Source of the DNA: Patescibacteria group bacterium UBA4664
GTDB taxonomy: Bacteria > Patescibacteriota > Saccharimonadia > CAILAD01 > BJGX01
DNA length: 38,147 nt
Direction of reading: 5' to 3'
NCBI GenBank assembly: GCA_943354575.1
Contig: CALRCL010000005.1
Coordinates: 1 to 38,147, forward strand
Below the pieces are notes generated by a model. It searched no databases, was not told the origin of the DNA, and saw only the letters and a program-made list of their open reading frames with translations. Each line of letters begins with the position of its first letter. Within the stretch, counting starts at the first letter, position 1. Positions 16,672 through 26,280 of this stretch are shown here, in pieces. Both the position numbers and the translations under genes were made by a program.

Positions 16672-18330
16672 GTGAAAAACTCAAAATCGCATAAATATAC
16701 TTACATCCAGCTAACCACAGTGACTACTGTCTTGCACTTGTTGGCAGGTTTATTCGTGGCCTCATTATATTTGTTTGAAATACAGACCTCCAACAATAAT
16801 CTGCTTAGTTATATTTTGGGTGGGCTGATCATTGTCGGACTAATATATAATTTGGCTTTTGCCAAGATTCTATCTAAGCGGCTTGAAACTTTCTCAAAAT
16901 ATTTGCAGCTACTTTTTGTGTTGGTCGAGCTACTCGCAATAGTTTATTTTACGGGCGGAATCTCGTCTATCTGGTACCCAGTGCTGTTAATTATGATTAT
17001 TGCTTGCTCGGTGCTGGGCTTTGGGGCTTTTTTTGCCAATGTAGCGCTAATAACGAGCGTATACGTCGGCAGCATAGTGCTTAGCCTGGCGCAAGGGCAG
17101 AGCTTGACGCAAAATTTTAATTTGTTTCCTGCTACTGTTGCTTGTTTGGTCATCTCGGCTGTCGTGGCCTATGCTAGCGACCTCTACGCCAAGGGCAATA
17201 AATCGCTTAAGCAAGCCTCCACTAGCCTCGACGAGGCTAATATATCGGAGCGTTTGATTTTGGGCTCAATCGCTGATGCCCTAATAGGCATCGATACAGC
17301 AGGCAAAATTATTTTGATGAACGAGGCGGCTCAGGCACTGACTGGGTGGGACATGCACGATGCACTTAATTTTAACTGCAGTCAGGTATTGAAGCTGAAA
17401 GGTGCCGACGACAAAGATCTTTCTGGTGCCGACGACCCGTTTTTGATGGTTTTGCACACTATGGAGCCTGTACGGTCTTCTCGTTACCACTTGCTTACGA
17501 AAGATAATCAGCGCCGAGACCTATCGGTGTCGATTGCACCTACCTTCAATAGTGCGGCCGAAATTAGCGGTGCCGTGGCGGTTATTGTAGACATCTCTGA
17601 GCAAAAAGCACTTGAGAGGCAAAAGGAAGAATTCGTATCGACTGCCAGCCATGAAATGCGTACCCCGGTAGCGGCGATTGAAGGTTATATTGCGATGGCT
17701 ACAAACCCGAAGCTGGCTCAGATAGACGATAAGGCTCGCGGATTTTTAGATAAAGCCCACGGCTCGTCAGTGCACCTCGGTAAGCTTTTCCAAGACCTCC
17801 TGAGTGTAAGCAAAATCGAAGACAAGGATTTGGCAGAAACCAAGGTGGTTGTTAATCTCAGCGATTTGGTACTAAAGATTGCTTCCGATATGCAAATTAT
17901 TGCCACTAACAAGGGCTTGCAGCTGACCACTCACATCGGTGGAGCAGGTATCAAGAACCAAACAGTGATCGCACCGACATACAATGTATTGGTGGATCCC
18001 GAAAAGATATCTGAGGTCGTGACGAATTTAGTCGACAATGCCATAAAGTACACTGCCCAGGGTAGCGTTGATATTGAAATCGAAGGCGACAAAGAGTCTG
18101 TCACGGTACGAGTCCGCGATACTGGCATCGGGATATCTTCTCAGGAGCAAAAGCACCTCTTTGAGAAGTTTTATCGAGTCAATAATACCATGACCCGTGA
18201 GCACTCTGGCACTGGCTTAGGGCTGTATATTGCCCGCAATCTAGTCGAGCTCTACGGTGGGCAAATATGGGTTGACTCCGTGCTGGGTAGGGGCTCAACT
18301 TTTGCTTTTAAATTGCCCCTAGCAAAATAA
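16672..18330 (+). CDS. Membrane sensor histidine kinase with PAS domain
   Basis: N-terminal TMs, PAS region, STASHEMRTPVAAIEGY H-box, HATPase N/G boxes. Confidence 0.93.
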   Translation: MKNSKSHKYTYIQLTTVTTVLHLLAGLFVASLYLFEIQTSNNNLLSYILGGLIIVGLIYNLAFAKILSKRLETFSKYLQLLFVLVELLAIVYFTGGISSIWYPVLLIMIIACSVLGFGAFFANVALITSVYVGSIVLSLAQGQSLTQNFNLFPATVACLVISAVVAYASDLYAKGNKSLKQASTSLDEANISERLILGSIADALIGIDTAGKIILMNEAAQALTGWDMHDALNFNCSQVLKLKGADDKDLSGADDPFLMVLHTMEPVRSSRYHLLTKDNQRRDLSVSIAPTFNSAAEISGAVAVIVDISEQKALERQKEEFVSTASHEMRTPVAAIEGYIAMATNPKLAQIDDKARGFLDKAHGSSVHLGKLFQDLLSVSKIEDKDLAETKVVVNLSDLVLKIASDMQIIATNKGLQLTTHIGGAGIKNQTVIAPTYNVLVDPEKISEVVTNLVDNAIKYTAQGSVDIEIEGDKESVTVRVRDTGIGISSQEQKHLFEKFYRVNNTMTREHSGTGLGLYIARNLVELYGGQIWVDSVLGRGSTFAFKLPLAK

Positions 18331-18384
18331 TAGTTGCATTATGAGCATAAAAAGTATTAAAATAGATTTAAGAAACGAGGGAAG

Positions 18385-18882
18385 ATGCCAAAAGTATTAC
18401 TAGTTGAAGATGATATTAGCCTAAGAGATGTATATTTTGCTCGCCTGCAGGCTGAAGGCTATGAGCTTTCGGTAGCCGGCAATGGCGAGGAGGCACTAGC
18501 TATGGCCGTTAAGGTTCGGCCTGATTTGATAATACTCGATGTAATGATGCCAAGAATATCTGGCTTTGATGTGTTGGATATTATCAGAACTACACCAGAA
18601 ATTGCTCATACCAAAGTGATCATGATGACCGCTCTGGGTAGTGCTGCCGATAAGGAACGAGGTGAGAAGCTAGGAGTCGATAAGTACCTTGTAAAATCTC
18701 AGGTGACACTTGAGGACGTAGTTACGAACATCAAGAAAGTACTCGACACCCCAACCTCTACAGCTAGCGAGCCAGTGGTAGGTCAGCCGCAGCCCGCACC
18801 CGGAGTAGTCCCTGGAGCCGCTGCTATCGACCCGAAGGCCGATGGCACAGCTACTACGCCGCCTGCTAATCCGACGGTATAA
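18385..18882 (+). CDS. Receiver-only response regulator with Ala/Pro-rich tail
   Basis: LLVEDDISLRDVY, LIILDVMMP, VIMMTALGS; no output domain. Confidence 0.92.
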   Translation: MPKVLLVEDDISLRDVYFARLQAEGYELSVAGNGEEALAMAVKVRPDLIILDVMMPRISGFDVLDIIRTTPEIAHTKVIMMTALGSAADKERGEKLGVDKYLVKSQVTLEDVVTNIKKVLDTPTSTASEPVVGQPQPAPGVVPGAAAIDPKADGTATTPPANPTV

Positions 18883-18940
18883 TCGATAAATAACCATTAG
18901 TTATTGAGCGAATCTGGCATTATGAGATATAATTGTATTT

Positions 18941-20347
18941 ATGAAAAATAGAACCATGATAAATCAGCTCGCTAACTTTGTTGGCGAGGACAAAACAATA
19001 GTCGGTTGGGTCCATATTAGACGCGACCACGGCAAGCTGGCTTTTTTTGAAATACGCGACGCCTCAGCATTAGTGCAGGCTGTCTATTTTCGAAAAGGCC
19101 AAGAGCTAGACGAAACAATCAGTGATTTGCGAAGCGAGTACGTGGTTGAGATGACCGGGACAGTTAAGGCTCGTCCTGAAAAGATGATTAATCCCGATCA
19201 TCCAACAGGGTCAATCGAGTTTGAAATCAAAGATCTAGTGGTATTAAGTAAGGCCGACACACCTCCGTTTGAAATTACCGACTCTAAGTCGAGGGTGCAC
19301 GAAGATATTCGAATGCGCTACCGCTACCTTGATTTGCGCCGTGCTGAAATGCAATCTAATATTCGTTTTCGGCACAAGTTTATTAAGGCCATTCGCAACT
19401 ATATGGACGATGCTGGCTTTGTGGAGATCGAAACCCCGATACTTACCAAATCGTCGCCCGAGGGTGCCCGAGACTTTCTGGTGCCCTCCAGGCTAAGCAA
19501 GGGCAAGTTTTATGCTTTGCCGCAAGCCCCGCAGCAATTTAAACAGCTACTGATGATTGCTGGCTTTGAAAAATATTACCAAATTGCGCGTTGCTTCAGA
19601 GATGAGGACCAGCGTGGTGACAGGCAGCCCGAATTTACCCAACTCGATATGGAAATGAGCTTCATGAGCCAAGAGGAAATATTGGATTTTAATGAGCAAA
19701 TGTTCAAGGAGATTATTTCTGAATTATTGCCCAGCAAGAAACTACCTACAAAATTTGAAGTTATAACTTATGCTGAATCTCTAAAAAAATATGGTACCGA
19801 TAAGCCAGACATTAGAGCCAACAAGGAAGATCCTGACGAAATGGCTTTTTGCTGGATTGTAGACTTTCCGGTTTTCGAGAAGACTGCCGAGGGGCATGTT
19901 ACCTTTGCCCACAACCCCTTTGCAAAACCGCTCGATGAGGATTTGAATTTATTAAACTCTGAGAATGTCGAAGACTTGTTAAAAATGCGTGCTCATTGTT
20001 ATGACTTGGTCTTAAACGGAGTCGAAATAAGTAGTGGTAGCTTACGCATCAGCGACCCTAACGTGCAGAAGGCTATTTTTGAACGGTTCGGCCTGAGCCA
20101 GGCAGAAGTAGACCTAAGATTTGGTGATTTCTTGGAAGCTTTTAAATATGGTGTGCCTCCGCATGGCGGATTTGCTCCGGGCCTCGATAGGCTGATAACC
20201 GAACTGCTCGGCGAGAGCTCAATCAGAGAAGTTATTGCATTCCCAAAAACTGGTGACGCCAGAGATTTGATGTTTAAAAGTCCTTCTGAGATAATGCCCG
20301 AACAACTCGCCGATCTTGGTGTAAGTATCAAAAAGCAAAAGGAGTAA
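18941..20347 (+). CDS. aspS: Aspartyl-tRNA synthetase, bacterial type lacking the GAD insertion
   Basis: OB fold, class II motifs FRDEDQRGDRQPEFTQLDMEMSF and GGFAPGLDRL; YGTDKPDIR runs almost directly into FCWIVDFPVFE. Confidence 0.9.
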   Translation: MKNRTMINQLANFVGEDKTIVGWVHIRRDHGKLAFFEIRDASALVQAVYFRKGQELDETISDLRSEYVVEMTGTVKARPEKMINPDHPTGSIEFEIKDLVVLSKADTPPFEITDSKSRVHEDIRMRYRYLDLRRAEMQSNIRFRHKFIKAIRNYMDDAGFVEIETPILTKSSPEGARDFLVPSRLSKGKFYALPQAPQQFKQLLMIAGFEKYYQIARCFRDEDQRGDRQPEFTQLDMEMSFMSQEEILDFNEQMFKEIISELLPSKKLPTKFEVITYAESLKKYGTDKPDIRANKEDPDEMAFCWIVDFPVFEKTAEGHVTFAHNPFAKPLDEDLNLLNSENVEDLLKMRAHCYDLVLNGVEISSGSLRISDPNVQKAIFERFGLSQAEVDLRFGDFLEAFKYGVPPHGGFAPGLDRLITELLGESSIREVIAFPKTGDARDLMFKSPSEIMPEQLADLGVSIKKQKE

Positions 20348-20351
20348 AGCG

Positions 20352-21011
20352 GTGGTTTTCGTTTTGGAACTCGAAAACTTTCAAGGCCCGTTTGATGTAC
20401 TGCTAGAACTACTTGGCAAACGCCAGCTCGATATCACCGATGTGTCGCTCGGTGAGGTTACTGCAGAGTTCTTGGACTATATATCTCAAATCGAGCTCTC
20501 TGTAGATGACATGCATTCATTTTTGTTTGTGGCGGCAAAGCTAGCCCTAGACAAAAGCCAGCTGGTTTTGCGGATCACACCAGAGCAAGATGAGGCTGAA
20601 ATCAATATCGCAGAGTCGCTCAGGGGCTACCAGCAGATAAAAAGCTTGGCGCTGGGCTTGGCGACTAGATCCAAGAGGCCTCTCTATAGCAATGTGTCTC
20701 GAGCTCCAAAGCGTAGTCGCACATTGATTGTGAGTAGAACCGAGCTAGATATTGTATTCAAGGGACTGATGAATTATTACCAAAAGCTACCCAAAACTAA
20801 AAATATCAAATCCGATAAACTCAGCGTTGAGAGTTTCAAGCGCCAGTTCTATGATCACATATCCAACATGCAGGAGTTTTCGGCTCAAAGCGTCATGGCT
20901 AAATCTTCGACCAGACATGAAGCGATTGTTTATTTTTTGACCCTACTGGAGCTTCTTAAGCAAGGCCGAATAAGTAATAGCAACCAAAAGTTTTTGCTGG
21001 AGGTTGTATAG
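20352..21011 (+). CDS. scpA: Segregation and condensation protein A
   Basis: FQGPFDVLLELLGKRQLDITDVSLGEVT motif; next to scpB. Confidence 0.93.
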   Translation: MVFVLELENFQGPFDVLLELLGKRQLDITDVSLGEVTAEFLDYISQIELSVDDMHSFLFVAAKLALDKSQLVLRITPEQDEAEINIAESLRGYQQIKSLALGLATRSKRPLYSNVSRAPKRSRTLIVSRTELDIVFKGLMNYYQKLPKTKNIKSDKLSVESFKRQFYDHISNMQEFSAQSVMAKSSTRHEAIVYFLTLLELLKQGRISNSNQKFLLEVV

Positions 21012-21013
21012 CT

Positions 21014-21493
21014 ATGGACCACCAAGCAAAACTCGTGTCGTTGCTGTTTTACTCAGCAGAGCCAATCGGTATAGGGCAAATCTTAAAAACTTTTGGAATT
21101 AGTAAAAACGAGCTTGAAAAACTTAAAGATTCTGCCAATAAATCTCTAGAAGCTGTGGGCTTGATGCTTATTAGCGATAGCGACACCATGCAACTAACCG
21201 TGCAGAGCGGCTACTCTGCGCTAATTGAAGAGTTTTATAAGACCACTCCACAAGAATTATCTCAGCCGGCACTTGAGGTCTTGAGCATCATTGCCTACAA
21301 GCAGCCGATTGGTAAAAGTGATATTGATGAAATTCGGGGTGTCTCTAGCGAGCAGTCGCTGCGGAATCTCTTAAACAAGTCTTTAATAAAAAAAGTTACT
21401 AAGGCCACTCAAATCAAGTTTGTTACAACGGCCGAATTTATGAAGGTAGTGGGTATCAGCTCGATTAATCAGCTAGAGGATAATAATGAATAG
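21014..21493 (+). CDS. scpB: Segregation and condensation protein B
   Basis: LSQPALEVLSIIAYKQPIGKSDIDEIRGV motif. Confidence 0.93.
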   Translation: MDHQAKLVSLLFYSAEPIGIGQILKTFGISKNELEKLKDSANKSLEAVGLMLISDSDTMQLTVQSGYSALIEEFYKTTPQELSQPALEVLSIIAYKQPIGKSDIDEIRGVSSEQSLRNLLNKSLIKKVTKATQIKFVTTAEFMKVVGISSINQLEDNNE

Positions 21494-22175
21494 CCTCAAC
21501 CCAAGACTAAACAAGTACCTTGTCGGTGTTGGTTTGGCTGAGAGCAGACGCAAGGCCGACGAGATAATTACGGCCGGTAGAGTTAGTATTAATGGTGTCG
21601 CCGAAACAAATCTTGCTACCAGAGTTATGGACACAGACCTAGTTGAGCTCGATGGCCAAAGTGGCAAAAAACGCAAAGACATTTATATCGCCTACAACAA
21701 ACCTAGGGGCTTGGTTTGCTCGCATATCAAACAGGGGAGTTCTAAAACAATTTTTGAAGAATTACCGATTGCATTTGCGAATCTAAAGATCGCCGGCCGA
21801 CTCGACAAAGATAGTGAAGGGCTGATGATACTCAGCTCAGATGGAGATTTTATTAACAAGATCACCCACCCCAGTAGCAGAAAAGATAAAACCTATCTGG
21901 TGTACACCAAGCAAGATATTGCCCAGACGATAGTTGAAAAACTAAATGCCGGGGTAAAGCTGGTCGATGGAGTAAGTAAATTAAAAACTACAATCATAGG
22001 CAAGAACGCTACCAAGGTCATAATTAGTGAGGGGCGTAATCGCCAGATCAGGCGTAGTTTTGAAACGCTCGGCTTAACAGTTATAAAGCTGCAAAGAGTA
22101 AGGATTGGGCTGTACTCGAATCGGCGTTTGGCCCCGAAAGAGTTTGTGTTTATAAAGCCCGAGGACGTTCTGTGA
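21486..22175 (+). CDS. Pseudouridine synthase RluB/RsuA family
   Basis: S4 domain, AGRLDKDSEGLMILSSDGDF, EGRNRQIRR. Confidence 0.92.
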   Translation: MNSLNPRLNKYLVGVGLAESRRKADEIITAGRVSINGVAETNLATRVMDTDLVELDGQSGKKRKDIYIAYNKPRGLVCSHIKQGSSKTIFEELPIAFANLKIAGRLDKDSEGLMILSSDGDFINKITHPSSRKDKTYLVYTKQDIAQTIVEKLNAGVKLVDGVSKLKTTIIGKNATKVIISEGRNRQIRRSFETLGLTVIKLQRVRIGLYSNRRLAPKEFVFIKPEDVL

Positions 22176-23080
22176 GCCCATTAGTTATTGGTGGCCTGGT
22201 GCTGAGCTTGCTGGTATTAAACGGGGCTAAGATGTTTGGACCACTCTCCGTAGTAACAAACGATAAGGTTAATGCCCAGAGTCTCAACCAGCCTTTCAAA
22301 AAATCCGCTCGCTTAGCTTATCCGACACCAATAGCTAACCCAAAACCAATCAGTGTCGGAGCCTCTTCGGCGATTATTTATGATATGGACTCCGGGGTTA
22401 AGCTTTTTGATAAGGCTGGCGACCAGCGACGCTCGATTGCATCAATCACAAAACTGATGACAGCACTGGTAATTATGGATGCTCATGAGCCCAGCGAGGT
22501 TGTAACCGTCGGAAATATTCCTGAGCTAGGTAACTATGACCAGAAAATTGGTATTACCTGGAGCGAAAAGTTTGAGCTAATCGATATGATGAAGGCTTTG
22601 CTGATATATTCGGCTAATGACGCGGCTAATGCGCTGGCCATCTATGACAGCGGCTCGATTGATGCTTTCGTTAGTAAAATGAATGCCAAAGCGAGCCAGT
22701 GGGGACTTAAAAATAGCAATTTCGTTAATCCGTCGGGCCTAGACCAGGGTGGTGAGTACAGTAGCGCCGATGATGTACTGGCACTGGGTGGGTTGCTTTA
22801 CAAAAACTCGATTTTTAAGACTATTGTCGGTACCTCATCGGATCAGATTTATAGCCTCCAGGGTAAGCCATATAGCCTAGTTACAACCAATAAGCTTTTG
22901 GGGCAATTTGGGGTAGTAGGAATGAAAACTGGCTACACGCTTGTATCTGGAGAGTGCCTCATTACGGTTGCCCAAAGAGACGGCCACAGCATCATGACGG
23001 TGGTCCTTGATAGCCCTGACCGTTTTCAAGAGAGCAAAAGTATGATAGACTGGTCGTTCAATAACTATATTTGGCAATAA
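22172..23080 (+). CDS. D-alanyl-D-alanine carboxypeptidase (PBP5-like)
   Basis: SIASITKLMTAL (SxxK), SANDAAN, KTGYT; GTG start overlaps upstream stop. Confidence 0.92.
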   Translation: MSPLVIGGLVLSLLVLNGAKMFGPLSVVTNDKVNAQSLNQPFKKSARLAYPTPIANPKPISVGASSAIIYDMDSGVKLFDKAGDQRRSIASITKLMTALVIMDAHEPSEVVTVGNIPELGNYDQKIGITWSEKFELIDMMKALLIYSANDAANALAIYDSGSIDAFVSKMNAKASQWGLKNSNFVNPSGLDQGGEYSSADDVLALGGLLYKNSIFKTIVGTSSDQIYSLQGKPYSLVTTNKLLGQFGVVGMKTGYTLVSGECLITVAQRDGHSIMTVVLDSPDRFQESKSMIDWSFNNYIWQ

Positions 23081-23081
23081 A

Positions 23082-24404
23082 ATGAAAGCATTATCAAGAG
23101 TAATAATCGTTGGCCAACCCAATGTTGGCAAAAGCGTACTGTTTAATCGTCTGACTCACAGTAATCAGGCGATCACTTCGCATGTCGCTCATACCACACG
23201 AGATCAGAATAGGGCTGTCGTCAAACACGACGAAGTCGCTTTTGAGCTGGTTGATAGCGCTGGCTTTGCCAAAACCACCGACGAGCTCAATAAGCTGGCG
23301 ATTTCGCTAATTGGTAGCGCTATCGAGCAAAGCGACCTAGTGCTGTTCGTGGTCGATGGTACTAGCGAACTCAATAATAACGACCTCAAACTTTCCAAAA
23401 TGGTTCTAAAGAGCAAGGTTAACACCATATTGCTCATAAATAAACTCGATAAAAAAGAATTTATGGACGACGAAAACTACTTCCGTAAGCTTGGGTTTGA
23501 AAACATCATGCGTGCCTCAGCCCAAAACGGACAGGGGATAAATGAGCTACTAGGTACAATAGTCAAGGTTATACCTCGTAAAAAAGCCATCAAGATAAAA
23601 GAGTCCATCAAGGTGGCACTACTTGGTCGACCTAATGTAGGCAAGAGTGCCTTATTAAATGCATTAGCCAACGAAGATGTCGCACTAGTAAGCGACGTGG
23701 CAGGCACCACCAGGGATGTAAATTCTGCCGAGCTTAGATACAAAGATACACTAATAGATTTATTTGACACTGCAGGTCTGAGGCGTCGCGGCAAGATATC
23801 GGCCGGAATTGAGTTTTTCTCGACTACCAGAACCAAAGCAGCTATCGAAAAAGCCGATGTCTGCCTGGTGCTAGTTGATGCCATCGAGGGATTATCAAAA
23901 CAAGATGAGCATATTATTGGTATGGTCAAAGAAGCCCAAAAAGCACTTATCGTGGTGGTTACTAAGTGGGATGCCGTTGAAGATAAGGAAGAAAACCTAA
24001 TGGCCTATATGGGCAACAAAATATCGGCCAATTTGCAATACGTCTGGTGGGCACCTCTGATATTTACATCGGCCAATGATAAACAGAACCTAGAAAAGCT
24101 CAAGCAGCTCTTGCTCGAGGTTAACGGCAGAATCAATACCAAGCTTGCTACCACCAAGCTCAATGAGATGCTGCGTGAGGCTGTCAATAAACAACCCCCA
24201 GTGACTACTAAGGGGTACCACGCTAAGCTCAACTACATCACCCAGACTGGTAATAACCCAATTGAATTTTCGATATTCGGCACACATCCAGATTTGATAC
24301 ATTTTAGCTACTCTCGCTACCTAGAAAATCAGATACGAAAAAACTTCGAACTGATCGGCGTGCCAATCAAATTGGTATTCAAAAGCAAGTACAAAGAGAA
24401 ATAG
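23082..24404 (+). CDS. der: Ribosome biogenesis GTPase Der
   Basis: Two G domains: GQPNVGKSVLFNRL and GRPNVGKSALLNAL; KH-like C-terminus. Confidence 0.95.
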   Translation: MKALSRVIIVGQPNVGKSVLFNRLTHSNQAITSHVAHTTRDQNRAVVKHDEVAFELVDSAGFAKTTDELNKLAISLIGSAIEQSDLVLFVVDGTSELNNNDLKLSKMVLKSKVNTILLINKLDKKEFMDDENYFRKLGFENIMRASAQNGQGINELLGTIVKVIPRKKAIKIKESIKVALLGRPNVGKSALLNALANEDVALVSDVAGTTRDVNSAELRYKDTLIDLFDTAGLRRRGKISAGIEFFSTTRTKAAIEKADVCLVLVDAIEGLSKQDEHIIGMVKEAQKALIVVVTKWDAVEDKEENLMAYMGNKISANLQYVWWAPLIFTSANDKQNLEKLKQLLLEVNGRINTKLATTKLNEMLREAVNKQPPVTTKGYHAKLNYITQTGNNPIEFSIFGTHPDLIHFSYSRYLENQIRKNFELIGVPIKLVFKSKYKEK

Positions 24405-24419
24405 TTTATAATAATAACT

Positions 24420-24971
24420 ATGAAACTTATTATTGGACTAGGCAATCCCGGACAAGAGTATCAAGATACCAGGCACAATCTTGGATTTATGGTTATCGAC
24501 GAGCTAGCCGCTAAGCTCAAGGTAGGGCTCAAATTTGATAAAAAACTCAAGTCTGAAGTATCGGTTACGATGTACGGCGAAACCATAATACTAGCTAAGC
24601 CTCAAACATTTATGAACCTCAGCGGCGATAGCGTTGCCAAGATTGCACATTTTTATAAAGTAAGTCTGTCTGATATCTGGGTTGTTTCTGATGATATTGA
24701 TCTTGATTTTGGAACTATCAGGGTGCGCGTTGGTGGAAGCAGCGGGGGACACAATGGCCTAAAAGATATAATCGCAAAAATTGGCGAGGGCTTTACGCGA
24801 TTTAGAGTCGGAATCAAAAATGAAACTTGTGCCAACTTACCTTCGGAGGCTTTTGTATTGCAAAAATTTGATGCCTCCGAACAAGCGAAGCTCGAAGATG
24901 TTACCTTGAAAGCGGCTGAAATGATAATTGGTTCGCTAAGTGAGGGAATCGAAGTAACATCTGTAGGTTAG
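24420..24971 (+). CDS. pth: Peptidyl-tRNA hydrolase
   Basis: IIGLGNPGQEYQDTRHNLGFMVID, KPQTFMNLSG, GGSSGGHNGLKDI. Confidence 0.95.
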   Translation: MKLIIGLGNPGQEYQDTRHNLGFMVIDELAAKLKVGLKFDKKLKSEVSVTMYGETIILAKPQTFMNLSGDSVAKIAHFYKVSLSDIWVVSDDIDLDFGTIRVRVGGSSGGHNGLKDIIAKIGEGFTRFRVGIKNETCANLPSEAFVLQKFDASEQAKLEDVTLKAAEMIIGSLSEGIEVTSVG

Positions 24972-25074
24972 TATCAGGAATTTTTACGGCTTTTATTCCG
25001 CTTCATGCTCGCAATAGTAATTATATCTTGATAAGGTAGTTTCAATAAAATAAAAATAATAATAAAATTTAAAA

Positions 25075-25113
25075 TAAAAAACAGACCAGCCGTATAAACT
25101 CGAACTGATCTGT
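25075..25113 (-). terminator. Intrinsic terminator of the minus-strand ncRNA
   Basis: Minus strand ACAGATCAG-N15-CTGGTCTGT then TTTTTATTTT. Confidence 0.8.
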
Positions 25114-25300
25114 TTATTATTCCCTTTAATGCCCCCGATAACGGGATTTTGGCGACCGTCACAAAATATATAAGTAGGCCGTGGCGTTAAAGGGAGTAAT
25201 CTGCTCGCGAGATCTAAAAGGAGGGTGATTTTTAGATTAAGCCCCGCAGAGCAGATTACTCCCTTGAAATATATGGGAAATATGTTGTTGTTAAAAGAAC
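25075..25300 (-). ncRNA. Unassigned structured ncRNA gene, pth-dprA intergenic
   Basis: Promoter 25335-25307, 17-bp perfect stem 25190-25206/25249-25265, alternative stem 25122-25133/25183-25194, terminator at 25113-25075. Confidence 0.75.
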
Positions 25301-25306
25301 GGTAGT

Positions 25307-25335
25307 ATACTATCACATAAGAAGTATCTTGTCAA
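25307..25335 (-). promoter_or_regulatory. Sigma70-type promoter TTGACA-N17-TAGTAT
   Basis: Plus-strand TGTCAA 25330-25335 and ATACTA 25307-25312. Confidence 0.75.
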
Positions 25336-25391
25336 TAGTTTTTACCACTTATGTTTATGGCTATTGAAATAATTACAGATAGAGCAAGAAA

Positions 25392-26243
25392 ATGAATATA
25401 CAACATATTAGATATAATGACAATAGTTTTCCGAGTTTACTGCGGGGTATTGCTAGCCCACCAAAAGAACTATATGTAGCCGGAGCATTGCCAGAGCTAC
25501 CGATGGTAGCGATTGTTGGAACCAGAAAGCCTACTAGCTATGGTGCTGAGGTAACTTACCGAATCGCTAGCGAGCTCGCTAGAGCTGGATTTTGTGTGGT
25601 TAGCGGCATGGCACTTGGCATTGATACCATCGTCCATAAGGCCGTTTTGGAGGCCGGTGGCTCAACTCTGGCAGTGCTTGGCTGTGGACTAGATAAGCCC
25701 TATCCCCGAGCCAACACGAGCTTGTTTGGAGCAATAATCAAATCTGGTGGGGCTGTAATTAGCGAGTATCCGGATGGCACTGAGCCACTGCGCTTTAACT
25801 TTCCGGCCCGCAATAGAATAATAGCTGGGCTCAGTATGGCTACGGTTGTAACAGAGGCCGACGCTAAATCTGGCAGTCTGATAACCGCTAATTTTGCTCT
25901 GCAGGCAAACCGCATGGTAATGGCTGTACCTGGCAACACCACTAGCCTGCGCTCGGCTGGGCCTAATAATCTTATAAAGAGCGGGGCGCAGTTGGTAACA
26001 GGCGCCTCAGACATCCTGGCGCTACTCGGGTTTTTAAGCCCCCAGCTCGTTCGAGCCAAGCCAAAAGCCGACAGCAAGCAGGAGGCCATGATAATGGACT
26101 TACTGGCATTCAAATCGTTGACTTCTCAGCAGTTAATTGAAGAGACCAAAATCGATGCTATAAGTCTAGCTTCGATTATGAGCCTAATGGAGATAACTGG
26201 GAAAATCAAAAACCTCGGTGCTGGCAGCTGGATACTTTCGTGA
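25392..26243 (+). CDS. dprA: DNA-processing protein DprA with C-terminal winged-helix region
   Basis: VGTRKPTSYG, VSGMALGIDTIVHKAVLEAGGSTLAVLGCGLD, FPARNRIIAGLS. Confidence 0.94.
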   Translation: MNIQHIRYNDNSFPSLLRGIASPPKELYVAGALPELPMVAIVGTRKPTSYGAEVTYRIASELARAGFCVVSGMALGIDTIVHKAVLEAGGSTLAVLGCGLDKPYPRANTSLFGAIIKSGGAVISEYPDGTEPLRFNFPARNRIIAGLSMATVVTEADAKSGSLITANFALQANRMVMAVPGNTTSLRSAGPNNLIKSGAQLVTGASDILALLGFLSPQLVRAKPKADSKQEAMIMDLLAFKSLTSQQLIEETKIDAISLASIMSLMEITGKIKNLGAGSWILS

Positions 26244-26245
26244 AG

Positions 26246-26274
26246 TTGATATTATTGAGATAATGTAGTATAAT
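26246..26274 (+). promoter_or_regulatory. Sigma70-type promoter TTGATA-N17-TATAAT
   Basis: -35 26246-26251, -10 26269-26274, exact 17-bp spacer. Confidence 0.85.
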
Positions 26275-26280
26275 ATATTT

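Noticed and set aside
18670-18897. 75-aa minus ORF under the response-regulator tail
   Set aside because: Antisense to the Ala/Pro-rich coding tail; no start-site support.
25122-25265. Treating the pth-dprA inverted repeats as a miniature transposon
   Set aside because: No target-site duplication seen, and the minus-strand promoter and terminator frame the repeats as an RNA gene.
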